Assembly: GCA_030248215.1 (NCBI GenBank)
Contig: JASANG010001788.1
Location: 124,001-188,000 of the forward strand
Direction of reading: 5' to 3'
From: Enoplolaimus lenunculus
Lineage: Eukaryota; Nematoda; Enoplea; Enoplida; Thoracostomopsidae
Length of the DNA: 64,000 bases
Under the pieces are notes generated by a model. That model was given only the letters and a program-made list of their open reading frames with translations, did no database searches and was not told the DNA's origin. A program made the translations under genes and the position numbers. How positions within the stretch are numbered: position 1 is the stretch's first letter; each line of letters begins with the position of its first letter. Positions 12,766-24,318 of the stretch are shown one piece after another.

Positions 12766-15700
12766 TTAATCGTATTCTATAGTTAATCCAATACCAATCG
12801 CTGCGAGCAGCAACAGAGAAACAAGAATTGCCACTGCAATACAAAATCTGCGATTACGTGACGCTAATTCTTCATCGTAGAGTTCTTGCAATCGCTGATC
12901 GATGTCTGCAGTTGGATTTTGCAGCCGATCATAGGGTTGCCGTTTTTCGTGGACGTTATATTCAGTAACGTTGCCATGAAACAGAATAGTTACAACTGTG
13001 AAATAAGGAATAGACCGCGGTTAATTGTGTTTTACTAAACTTAAACAGCGTAAAATAGAGTTGGGTTAATACATTGTATGCTTCGTAAATATCTCACTAG
13101 CATGAGGCTAAACTAAAATAACTTATTATAGGTTGCATTAAACGTTTTAAATTCGGTCAAATTTTTGTTGCAAAACTACATAAATGGATGGCTACTGTAC
13201 TTTACGTATACAAGAGTCCAAATGAGATTGGCTTGAACTTCTTAAGTTGAATATACAGTGAACTTTGGCCCTTGCCGAGTTCTTCCACGCTAAGACGTAG
13301 TCAGGCTGAAATTTAAACGTAGTTAAGTCTTTGCTTAAACCTAAGCCTAATCATTAATGCAGAGAAAGAGTAAAAGAGCCTTTACTTTAATTAAGAGTGC
13401 AAGATACAAGAGTATGCAAATCGTGGGGTTCCGTATGGTGCAAAATGTACCATTGGACGTTGCGTTTTTGTCTGAACCCCCTTATTTGGGGGGGGGGTCG
13501 GTATCACATGCAATACCCCTAAAATAAACTGTAAAGCGGAGCATTTCTGATGCCGTATATACGTACAGTATTGTGCTTGGCACAGGTTGTACTCTCTGTA
13601 AATAAGAGGCATGTAGGCTAAAAACGTAAAGTGCGCTGGCGCGCTGGGTACATTTTTATACACAGAATGTGCTCAGTTGCACACTCTTGTAAAAAGATTT
13701 ATCATCGACTCTTGCTTTAATGAATTCGTTTGCACTGAAAACATAAGCTTCGCCGTTTGTTTTTCTCAATTTACAAAGCTACCAGGAGGATTCTATTTAA
13801 AAACGAATATTTAACCCCTTCTTACATATAGTGGATTATGGGCAACTCAGCGCAGTGTATATACGTTAAATAACATATTCGCGCAGTGGTTAACAATTGC
13901 AACACGTATACATAGTACTAAATCACCACAAGACGTGAGAGCCTCTCGGGCGCGTGTGTCAAGCTCATATAGCTGAGTGGTGATGGTAAACGCCACCCAC
14001 TCCAGTCACTGGAGTTCGAATCCTAGCATAAAGGTAGGTCTCAGATGAAATAGAAAATATTCATGTGATAAAGGGTTAACTTTGCAATAAAGTATAGGCA
14101 ACGTTTCGCATCCACTGAATTATAGATACTATAACTACCCCTTCTTACATTGAGTTGCCTATAGGCAACTCAGCGCAGTGCATATACGTTAAATAATATA
14201 TATCGCAACGTGTTTAAGAATTGCAACAGGTATACATAGTACTAAATCTCCACTAGACGTGAGAGCCCCCTCGGGGGCTCGAGCGTCAAGCTCTTATAGC
14301 TAAGTGGCGATGGTATACGCCTCCCACTTCAGTCAATGGAGTTCGAATCCTAGCATAAAATTAGGTGTCAGGGGAAATAGAAAATATTCATGTGAGAAAG
14401 GGTTAAAACCAAATTAGTTATTTTTGTGCTTTTTTCAAAGCTGTGCAGGCGGTTGTATTTGCATAGCGCGCCGATCTTGAAACTTGAATCAAGATCTTAC
14501 AGAAGCACCGCACGAACGGCCGACTATTGGTTTTATTCAGTCACCGAGTGATGGCGTAACTTACAATTGTGCTAAGATCATTAATCTGAGAAGAATGTTT
14601 CAGTCGACCAGTTTCTAACGATGCATCTAACGTTTGCGAAGTTTTGCCGTTTTTGCTTGTAACCGCGTATATAATTTGGTCGCCTTCATTATTTCTGTAA
14701 TAACAAACAAATTATTAACCGTTTCTCACATAAATATTTGCAATTTCATATGAGATGCAATTTCAAAGTGAGATTCGATCCCCAGTCTATTCGAACGCCG
14801 TGGGTAAATTTGACGGATATTTTGTACTTAAATGAACCATACTCTTCGGATAGTAACAGTTTTGAATGCATGACACTGACATTGAGTTGACTTGGTGCAT
14901 ATAACAACTAAGTTTTTTAATGTTTACACTGTTCGGCTGTGTGCTAGTTTCACATGTTACCGCTTACTTACAAGACTTCATGATTTTGCAGTGCAAAAAT
15001 CTTTTGTTTTGTATAGAGCGGTGGGTTTGCCAAATACGTGAATTGGTATCACGGTAATTCGTCACCCGACAACTTGTATACCGATAACGTGTAATCCTAA
15101 ATCTTGTCAACTTGACAGATTGTTGTCCATTCATATGCTTAAGTAGGCTATAAGCTAATCGATGTCGAGCGATACGCTGCTGGGCGACGAACGGCCGTAG
15201 AATCGCGTGAGTCTGTTTACCTGCATGTGTTATGGAACTGGCTTGACATAGATGGCAAGATTCCTATCACCGGATGCAGCGATTTCGGCTACTATTCACA
15301 TACGTTCGTAAAGCTAGCGTCTCAGTGAAGAAAAATGCGACGGGATTAAAATTGTTGACCAACCTAAACCCTTGTATATCAATTTAACTTCAGACATGAT
15401 CGAGCAATTACCTACTCTTAGTTCTATTCGAATCAACTCACGTCCGTTTTACTTCTGTGTCTGCTCGCGACTTAACAGTATTGTTGTCTGCCGATACGTT
15501 ACTGTGTTCGCTTTGACCGTCATTTTGATTTCTTGAAATGGCTCTTGCCTGATTGTCCCAATTCTTTGTACGACTTTTTCTAGACGGCACTTGTAGATGA
15601 TCTTTATCGATTCGCCGATATTCAACATCCTTGTCTGGATTGCAGGTTTCGTTACTGTTTCTGCTACTGTTGCGATTGTGTGAAGCCACTGGCGGCTCGT

Positions 15701-17987
15701 TTTGATCTAGTTGTTTATGCGAATTTTGCGAATCGGCTGTGTTCGACTTGCCAGTAACCTGAAACGCTGCCAAATTGTTTGGTGTCTGTCCAAATGCTTT
15801 GTTGCGAGCAGAGCGATTCGCATTATTCTCAGGTTGAATCCTTGACTGATTACTTGATGTAGATGTTCTCCAATTTTCAATTGTGTCGACAGCATTGTTA
15901 AACCGATCCGATGCAACACGAAGCAATGAGTCATCCGTTTGTGGGTTTTCTTTGAAGCTTCGATTAGATCCGTCGATGTTTTCGGGTGAATATGTTAAAC
16001 GCGAACCAGTCATCCAAAGTCCCTGGCCGGCAGTGTCAGAGTATGGTGAGTTTTCTTGATTTCCACCAAATATTTGATTTGAAGGTTTTCCTATCGCAGG
16101 AATTGATAGCTGGCTGTGTATTTGAGATCGCGACAGCGATGATGGTCGAAGCTCTGAGATCGAAAAGTATTTTTTACTTTGATCTTGATCATTCCAAACT
16201 TCTGACGTTTTGCAGTTAGCGAATTTAGTGTGTCCATATTCGGAACCGTCGTAATGGTGAACGGTTACTTGTGCTTCGAAGTCGTTGTTGTATTTAATGT
16301 TCGCTTGAATGCTTCGTTTGCTGCCCTGTCGGTGATACGGGCAGTGTTCTGGAGTCGTCGGGCTTTCAATCATATATCGTGTCGGATTTTCACCAGAATA
16401 CACAGGTGAAACTTCGTTGTTGCTGACGTGGACGTTAACAACATTTCCTGTGCTGCCAATAAACTGAGAGTTGTTCCGCTGTTGCTTAGTAACGTTTGAT
16501 GTACTGCCAGACAGATGGGGATCTCCCCATAGTTTCTCGTTAAACTGGTGTCTTGGTCCCCTTTTAAAACTTAATCTATAACAGTTAGGAACATCATTTT
16601 CAAACGAAGTCGGAGCGTTGGAGGAGAATAAATATTGATCGGATGGAGAAGCGATTAGAATTTGTTGTGAATGACACTGCGATGATCCAGACGACCCGGT
16701 ATCCAGATTGAAACTCGTCCGCTTTGTATCGACAGCTCCAAGATTGAGTTTTTTGAATCTTGACTCGACTGGATTTAAATTTTCTGCGCGTTGAGATTTT
16801 GTTGGTGTCGCTTGAGAATGTTTTTGCTGTGGAACGTAAGTTGTAGAATGCCATTGTTGATCAGACATTAGTTTGCGTTGTGTGCTTGCTGTTTGCTGCC
16901 GTGACGATTCTAACCGGCCGGATTTACAGTAATTTAAGGTTGTTTGAAAGCCTTTGAAATGCCCGTTTTCTGGCTTTACACAAGATTTCAAATTTTTCGT
17001 ATGCTTCTTTGATTCAACCGAAGACGTTACTTGTTCTGGCTGTGATTTCGATTGTGATCCACCGGTCAATCCTTTAGAATCAATATAAGACCATCCTGTA
17101 ATACTTTGCGTAACACCAGGCACACTAAATTGACCATATCTACCGGTTCGACCGACTTGATGTTCACCAGCCTTGTCTGAATGATCGTTTAAGTGCCAAT
17201 TTCTACTTGGTTGTACTTCGCCACAGAACTCAGATGTGTTATGCTGCAAAATATCTTGGCTCCGAGATCGATAAGGACCAAATAATTGCTTGTTATTACT
17301 TTCCACCGGTATCGAACGAACTTCTCCTGCGATCTGAGTGGAGTTATACTTCAATACATCTTCTTGACTTCGAGATCTACCGTAGCCCAGCAATTGTTTG
17401 TCGTTGTTGTTTTCCGTTGGATCCGGAGTTCTTGGAGTATCGTCGCCGCATTCAGATGTAATGAACCGAAATGATTCATCGATAATTTGTTCAGGTTCAC
17501 CGGGCAGAAGTTGACTTGAATTTTGTTGAGTCGCAAACGCGTGACTCATCGTTTTGTAGTTGCTGCCGGTGACCACCGGTTCTGCGTATTCAGTGACGCA
17601 TACTGTTGGAATTGGGGGTTTCATTTTGTTTTGCGGTTGATGTCTTATTGGTATTAATGAGCGCTGAGAAGAGTAATAACTAAATGCATGGCGAGAACAG
17701 ATTTGTGAATTAAGCAAGTTAATTTGAATATTTTTCGCGTTGGTATCAGAGAAACCCGTACGCGGACCAAAGCAGCTTGAAACACGAGAAGACCTACTGT
17801 TTGTTTGTTCATTTGGCTTATTAGTGGTTGAAACGGGTTTTGGGAACAGCTGCCAGTTTGCGGCAGAATTATTGTTCTGAAATGTTTCAATTTTAAAGTT
17901 ATAGTTACGTGTGTGTGTGCGTTTAAGACTTTGTTGCATTTGAAAGCTTCTTAAAATCGCTACGTTAATTTGCTCGAAAACGAGCAT
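12766..17987 (-). CDS. Long low-complexity protein with C-terminal membrane segment
   Basis: The main exon (about 17987-15442) encodes up to 849 residues without an intron. It is rich in Ser, Asn, Gln and Thr and probably disordered. It ends at a clear donor, AAACGGAC|GTGAGT. Phase-compatible exon 2 spans 14694-14565, ending LSTI|GTAAGT. The last exon (12995-12766) encodes RRFCIAVAILVSLLLLAAIG, one membrane-spanning helix, then GIGLTIEYD and stop. Exon 2 ends in phase 0 and the last exon needs phase 1, so one small exon is probably missed among the repeats between them. Two internal segments resemble each other: KQLLGYGRSRSQ...GEV and KQLFGPYRSRSQ...GEV, which suggests a local duplication. 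The start is uncertain: the frame opens at 17987, but an acceptor-like AACATTTCAG at 17877 could begin the exon. I know no homologue. A single-pass tail-anchored or type-I-like membrane protein is the inference. Confidence 0.6.
13392..13690. mobile_element. CAAGAGTGC inverted-repeat element, copy 1
   Basis: The ends are inverted repeats (aagagtgcaagatac at the left, ttgcacactcttgt at the right). It shares an internal run (acgttgcgtttttgtctgaacccccttattt) with the element at 46612-46911. A relic is at about 57002-57090. No coding capacity. Confidence 0.65.
13811..14079 (+). mobile_element. TTAACCC element carrying a tRNA-like segment, copy 1
   Basis: The element starts with ttaaccccttcttacat and ends with aaagggttaa, so it has short terminal inverted repeats. 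It contains a tRNA-like stretch: A-box-like tagctgagtggtgatgg at about 13969 and B box ggagttcgaatcc at about 14010. A second copy follows 55 bp downstream in the same orientation. Confidence 0.65.
14135..14406 (+). mobile_element. TTAACCC element carrying a tRNA-like segment, copy 2
   Basis: This is a roughly 85-90 percent identical direct repeat of 13811-14079. It keeps the TTAACCC-type ends, the tRNA-like A and B boxes and the trailing agaaaatattcatgtgagaaaggg. The pair lies in an intron of the minus-strand gene, between its exon 2 and last exon. Confidence 0.65.
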
Positions 17988-19799
17988 CAGCTTTAAAACT
18001 GACTGTCATAATTTTAATGAAAATGATTAATTGCTGATTTATGGTTCAGGCTAATAAGATACGTTATAGCGAATTGATATTACATATAAATGCTCGTATG
18101 GGGTAAAATGTTCGAGTGGCTACAATTTCGAGGAACTCTGTTTGTGGAGCGTGGACTTGAAGAAAGTCATAGCTGCAACGCCATGAGCGCCTCTCGAGGC
18201 TTTCAGTGGTTGTAATCTACAATGGACACTTTGACATGACCAAAAATAAATTTTCTGTATGATTTTACCAATGAATCATCTGCGTTCACACGTGCTTCAA
18301 TATATAATTAAAAATATATAAGTCGCACTTTGTTTGGATTCAAATACCGGCTCCTTACAATACAATTTGGCTGCTACACTGCAAATTCCAGTGAGTTGAT
18401 TTTAACTCAGAATGAGCTGAATCACTCAGCCTGAGTGTAATGTTTGGTTATTATTTATGTCGGGCTAAAAACCAAACTAAAAAAAGCACGGAACATACGT
18501 CGCGGGCCAACCAAAACCCACTTGGTGCATTTTTTATTAAACGTAACAAATAAACTAGAAATTTTTAATGTCGAGCAAATATCATTGGACCGTCTATGCT
18601 AAAAATATCATTTTGTTTATAACTGTTCTGACTGCTGTTCGTTCTCTAGATAAAACCACAACGTAGTATTCAAAAACATTTAATATATATTTTCTTACCA
18701 TTTCGTGATTCACATTTACCATGGATGCAATCGGAAACTGGGTGTCCAGCTGAATAAATATAAGACCCAAAATTTAGACTGCGCGTAAAAGCAGACGTAG
18801 GCTACCAAACTGTAGAGAACCTCATGCATCTCATGTATAAATATCTATTGTTTTGATGAATAACTTACAATTCGGGATGGATGTATGTATGCAAGTCTAT
18901 GGATGAAGAGACTATATCCTTACGGAAATCTATGAAGATTCGAAAAAAGAATTTGAACAGGCTGGAACCCGTTGCTATGGGGGCAAAGGAAGCTCAGCCC
19001 CCCTGGAAAAATTTTGCCCCTCCTAGAAGATTTTCAACCTTGCTTGTAAGTCATTGAAAACCCTTGAATGCCTCTCCTGAAAAATTCCCCCCCCCCAGCA
19101 AGGAGAGCTGGCTACGTGCCTGAACAGGCTCTTGAGTAAAGCTGGATCCCAGAAGTCTGCAATTTTTTCTTCACATAAAAGTTTATAACCTTTCGAACTA
19201 GAATTTTAGCTACACACCTGTCATAATTTCAGGTAAATCGTTCAATAATTCAGGTTTTTTCAAATTCTGGTGGCTCATGGCAAATTGGCTCTTTGCGATG
19301 TTTAAAATTCAACTGCTGATCTGAAAAGTTAAATTCTGATTGAACCAAATATGTTTTTATTCAACACAGTATATTATAAAGTTCCATATGTACAGTTTAT
19401 GAGTTATTTTAACCTAAATTTGATGGTTTTAACTTGCGTTTTAGTTGCAAGCAGTATGCTTTGTTTATATTTCATTGTCAGTTTGTTTCTTAAATGAAAT
19501 TTACCCTTGCACAAATGGCTATAAGAGCTATGTTTCAATCCTTAACAATTTTTAATGCCTTCCGGTACAGTTCGATGCTTATTACCGTCGTTGGGTGCAG
19601 TCCAACACCGTCCGACATTGTTGGTAAGTGAATTGCCGTAGCCTGTTGGTCTGCACTTCAAATCAATTTATAAACAAAGTTTTTTATCTGGGGTGCTGTT
19701 CTTGTGGGTATACGCGGTGAGCTTGCGTACGTGCAGAGTGTGGAATGTTAAAGACAGGCATACTCGTGCACATATAGCACCAGAGGAAATTATGATATC
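17988..19799. other. Intergenic with repeat fragments
   Basis: No gene is supported. A half copy of the foldback element found whole at 44170-44421 lies at about 18374-18445 (cactgcaaattccagtgagt). The second copy of the 10415 dispersed repeat is at 18965-19125. Confidence 0.45.
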
Positions 19800-20010
19800 G
19801 GCCGCGTGGTGTAATGGCTAGTGCGCTTGACTTGCGAGCGAGACGTCCGAGGTTCGATTCCCAGCGCGGCCATATGTTTCGGAGAAATTTAGGGGTAAAC
19901 CCATGTATATTCGCAGTACTTTGGAGAAGGGGTCGTCCCGACCATGCAGTTCTGACAGTCCTAACGGACAACGAAGTGCGACAAATGCAGTGTAACCCTA
20001 AATGTTAGTC
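19800..20010 (+). repeat. tRNA-derived SINE (tRNA-like head 19800-19871)
   Basis: The first 72 bases fold into a tRNA-like shape with a perfect 7 bp acceptor stem (GGCCGCG with CGCGGCC), intact A-box (tggtgtaatggcta) and B-box (ggttcgattcc) sequences, and a TGC triplet at the anticodon position (alanine). The T stem has two mismatches, the anticodon stem one, and the D stem is mostly wobble pairs. I therefore read it as a tRNA-derived element rather than a working tRNA gene. A body of about 135 bp follows. Confidence 0.6.
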
Positions 20011-20455
20011 CCCAAAAGTTAACATGCGAATTTGAAACATAACGATACTTTTGACATGAGAACAACTGTAAACGGTCAACCTATTAATTAGAGAACGTTT
20101 TAATACTTTTGGTCATTCAAATTTTATTGAATTCTCTGCAGTTAAATCAAGTACTTTTGGTGAGTATATACAGAATGCTCATACCATCATATTTTAATAT
20201 ATGAAATTTATCGTGTTACAGGCGTACCCGTAGCTAGTCAGCGGTGACGGATCCAAAAATTTCTAACGCAGAGCTGTGCAATACGATTATTGTGAAGAAA
20301 CATGTTAGGAAATATTGTCCAGAAGCCACACGCGATTTTAGTACTGAATCATAATGGAAAATTTTGGTTTGATCCACGTTGAGGGCAATGACCTGAGTAC
20401 CGCTTGGATCCGACATTGCTAGTCAGTTTATGTGAGTGAATTCATTGAATAAATA

Positions 20456-22116
20456 CTATCTTGTCCGATGCTTCACAGGTACGGCATCGCTCTCGGCGGC
20501 AGAAGTTTGCTGCGGGTAGGATTTAATCTTTGCGACTAGCGTTACTCGACCCTCGGCAAGCATGGTCGCCTTCAGTGTCGCCAAATCAACACACCGTGGG
20601 ACACGATACATTTTACGATGAGTGATTGGAAGACGTGTTGAAAGCGATTGACGGAAAAGCTCACGAAACGCTTCAATGACAATTAAATTTAAATGAGGAA
20701 TTGTTTCAATTTCCAGCCGACAAAACGAACCGAACGGATCGTCGATGGGGCACAGTCCGATCACAGAGCTGAACGTTGGCTGTTTGTCAGCGTTGAAATA
20801 TTTGATCTGAAATAATAAATTGGAAAAAACGTTTTTCCTTCTACACTATAAAAAATGGGGAGTCAAATTGTCTCTCTCGGAAAGAGGCTTTTCATGACTA
20901 CGCAAACTGAGTCAAATTTGACTCCACAGAGTCAACAGTGAATCGAATTCGACTCTGGCGGAGTCAAATTTGACTCAGTTTGTATTGTCAGGAAAAGCCT
21001 GTTTCCGAGACAGTCAATTTGACTCCCCATTTTTTACAGCGTAGGGCTAATAGTCTCGAATTAGCATAAGTAGTATCTATCATCAGTTAGTGATAGGTTT
21101 GCAAACTGACGAACTCCTGTAACTGCGAATGCAGCGATTGGCGTTGAAGGTGAACCAACATAATGCGAAATATCGGCTCAATTTGAACCTTACTCGTTTG
21201 AGCATACCGTCCTTCGTAAAACGAATATTTAGCCGAAAAGTTTTAGTTATTTAATTTGCAATCGTCACTGTCATTGCTTGAAATTGAAGCTCAGATGTAA
21301 GTAAAACTATTAATGCTTGAAACTATGACAGAAGATGGCGGCAATATTTATCGAAAATAGTTAGATATTATCATAAGTAAGAGTGTTCACGAATGAACCA
21401 ATTAAATCATAGGAAACTTCCATAGCGGTACATCAAAAATTTAAAATCAGCAATTTTTCGAGACGACAGTTAATTGTAATTTGTAACCTATGTTATATAT
21501 GATAAGTCTTTTATGCATTGGCGACCAAGTCAAATAGCTAATTCGCAACCTGATAAGCTGAATAGCGACGTCAGCCAGTCCAACATTGAATATTAAAATA
21601 AAAATGACGTCAACTATGAGAACCACTAATGATCCACAAACTTCGTATACAGTGCCGTGCTTAGTGGCAATAATAGCCCTCAATGTGTCCGAGTACTCAA
21701 ATCCAAGGGCCCGCTAAACAATTTCAGAATATAAAATTCTAACAGTAAACCTATTATATATTTGTTTTTTCTTTAATTCAGAAATTACATTATTTTCTCA
21801 TTTCGCCTAACGCTCGGGCTATTAATCTTCACATTGACTTTGAGAGAGCCCTTTTTGCACTTGGCACACCACTGCCATATATGCCTGTAACGAAAAGTAG
21901 TTTACAGCAGCAATTTCTTACAGTAAGTTTCCTCGAGCAGCGTACCTCGATGTGTTTAAGCGGAAGCGATTTGAAATCAAACGTGACTTCGAACTTTTCT
22001 CCGTCTGTACTGCAATGCGCTCCATCTTTTGACATTGGCCAATCCCAAACCCAAGTTTTGGTCGCGTGTAAACAACCGTTCATAACGATAACTATGTAGG
22101 TGTACGCGGATCTGTT
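20456..22116 (-). CDS. Two exons of a minus-strand gene, possible SMP-like lipid-transfer domain
   Basis: Exon 22116-21946 follows a good TTTTCAG acceptor and ends CACATCGAG|GTACGC. Exon 20806-20456 follows TTATTTCAG and ends in TAG. Both are phase 0, so they join in frame, giving 173 residues of a protein whose N-terminus lies upstream and was not found. The second exon contains GLCPIDDPFGSFCRLEIE, then LNLIVIEAFRELFRQSL and KMYRVPRCVDL. This order, a DDP turn, an amphipathic helix, then a basic stretch before a proline, resembles the end of SMP domains in PDZD8/TEX2-type lipid-transfer proteins at membrane contact sites. That resemblance is by eye and weak. The intron carries a foldback element at 20841-21044. 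Confidence 0.5.
20841..21044. mobile_element. GAGTCAAATTTGACTC foldback element, copy 2
   Basis: The left end (ctacactataaaaaatgggg) and right end (ccccattttttacagcgtag) are near-perfect inverted repeats, and most of the interior is self-complementary (gactacgcaaactgagtc against gactcagtttgtattgtc). It sits inside an intron of the minus-strand gene. Confidence 0.85.
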
Positions 22117-22684
22117 CTGAAAATGGTAAAAATTTGTAGAAAAACAACGCATAATAATAATAATCATTTTAATTTGGCAGTTAATCGAGCCAAAAGCGAA
22201 CAAAGCTTATTGTACAAGAATATGCAACAGATGGGTACATTTTGTGTTTACACTGGATTACATAAATAAACGTTTTCCAAAAATAGAGAATAAAGACTAG
22301 TAATATCTCGCTAAAGATTACAATAGACATCGCTAAAATCTCGAGAAATTAGTTGATATTTAAAAGCGAGCAATTGCATTGAAAGGCAATAGTGGCTGAT
22401 GTACATCATAGTACAAAATGGATAACTGTGGTACCTGTAGAAAAGTATTAGGCGGCGCCGTTTTGTTGTACGCTAACAGAATGATCACAATTAAATTTAA
22501 ATGTATACTATTTATAGTAAACTGGTTGACCTATTACATTATAGTATTCGAATATCAGGTTGTGAACCAGATCAAGCTCTGTTCGTAGATATACGCAGTA
22601 AGACAATATTAATTCTCTGAAAACATATTAACAACTAAGAGCAGAGAAAATCATCTTGGCGAGCTAAATATACAGAACGTAAAG

Positions 22685-22803
22685 ATGCAGAAAACTGGCA
22701 CGCATAATGCGTGGTTTACATTAATTTGTGTGCGCGATGTGGAAATTGTCACCGGCTATGGACGCTTGCGCGTTGGCATTTTTCATAAATTTTCAAACGA
22801 CAG
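22685..22803 (+). CDS. Candidate coding exon, uncharacterised
   Basis: An ATG at 22685 opens a 39-codon frame (MQKTGTHNAWFTLICV, later GYGRLRVGIFHKFSND) ending at AACGACAG|GTACAT. An acceptor-like TATACAG lies just upstream. The composition looks coding, but no partner exon was found, and the frame also runs on past the donor. Confidence 0.28.
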
Positions 22804-24280
22804 GTACATATTTTCAGAAGTACATTCTACGCGACAGACCGTTTTTAATTTTATTTTAAATCAAAATTTCGTTTAATAGTGGTGTCGGCAAGCCGCTTTA
22901 TATGTACACATATCTAAACTATTTCTGAAAATTTTGTCGTCGAATAAGACAGGCTCCGAACAAAACAAGCGTCGTATGGTTCAATTACGAGTTTACGCGC
23001 CAGATTCGATTTCACACACGTTTACGTTTATGTTCATGTTTTAGGGCTAGGCTTTCAATTAACTTTTTTACCATATATATTTAACAGTAAGGTTAACAGC
23101 GCCAATTTTATTCGCGGTTCTTATAATACGGTTCACAAATTTGACCCTGTTGAAGTATAAAAACCAGTACACAGAGGTCTAAATTTTAGTCGAACGGCTT
23201 AACGATCTGGGTTTTCAAAATTTATTTCACTCAGTTCATCGTGTTAGCGGCTTGATGCCCATATTTCCGTTCATTTGGTATCGCGAATCTGTAACTTTTC
23301 ACAATTTCTACGCTTCAAAACGTCTCAGATTTACCTGAGATGCATGTTTCTGAAATAACATCAAAATGGTGTAATATATTTTACTTTTGAAATTTTCACA
23401 GTCGTATACTGTCTATTCTGTTTAGATCCGCTTACACTAGCCTTCAGTTGTTCTGTCTATTTACGCTTAATAAATTCGTTTTAATACAAAGCGTAACGCC
23501 GATATTTTGACATATTATCTAGGTTAAATTTTTGAGTCAAAAACTTAAAAAACATTTTAACAAACAGTGTTCAGTTACACACAAAAAATCGAAATTGCAG
23601 ACCGCATACACCGCTATAGGCGTTTAAAAACTCATATCGCTTTTGTAAATGTGTCAAGTTATTTTTTAGCCAACAGTTCAAAACGATAACTGGCCGAAAT
23701 AAGCCTGGTATGATGATGGTATGGTTATGGGATGAAACGTAAAAGTTGTCTGCAAATGACGTCACGAAAACGAGACTAAAAATGTGTTAACACGATGACT
23801 AATCAATAAGCATTGTCATTGATCATATTACAGAATAACTTCTTTTATTATGAATTAAACCAAAAAACAATATAGGATTCCTTAGCCAAATCAAAACACA
23901 CAACATCGAACTCTTCCTGCTAATTTTTTCGGTTTAGAACAGGAACTGCAAACTATTCTGAACTAAATTCAACTGCATTTTTGATTTCATAACCAAACCG
24001 CAAAAGGCACTGTTCTGAAACCAATATTTCGGTTCATTTTCAAACAAGGAAAACGCACCAGCTCTGTAGAATTAAAAGTTTTAAAACAACGAGAACCATT
24101 CGGTAGGGTAAAAAGCAATTTTATTGCACAAAAATGCACTTTGTGATTTTGTTTTGTAGAGAGAATTTTTAAACACCATTTTACAACACGGCACAGGAAC
24201 GTTCACTGCCCTCAAAAAAACGCCACCCAGAGAACAACGGATCGATATTTGTTTATTTTTAAAACACTGCAGTTGAAGCA

Positions 24281-24290
24281 GTTATAAAAG
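24281..24290 (+). promoter_or_regulatory. TATA-like box before the 24.3 kb gene
   Basis: The sequence gttataaaag lies about 35 bp upstream of the ATG at 24319, in a position suitable for a TATA box if the 5' leader is very short. Inference only. Confidence 0.3.
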
Positions 24291-24318
24291 CTGACACAAC
24301 ACTCGTCTATAACCGATA

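Noticed and set aside
19800-19871. Functional tRNA-Ala(TGC) gene
   Set aside because: Two mismatches in the T stem, one in the anticodon stem and a D stem of mostly wobble pairs make a tRNA-derived repeat more likely.
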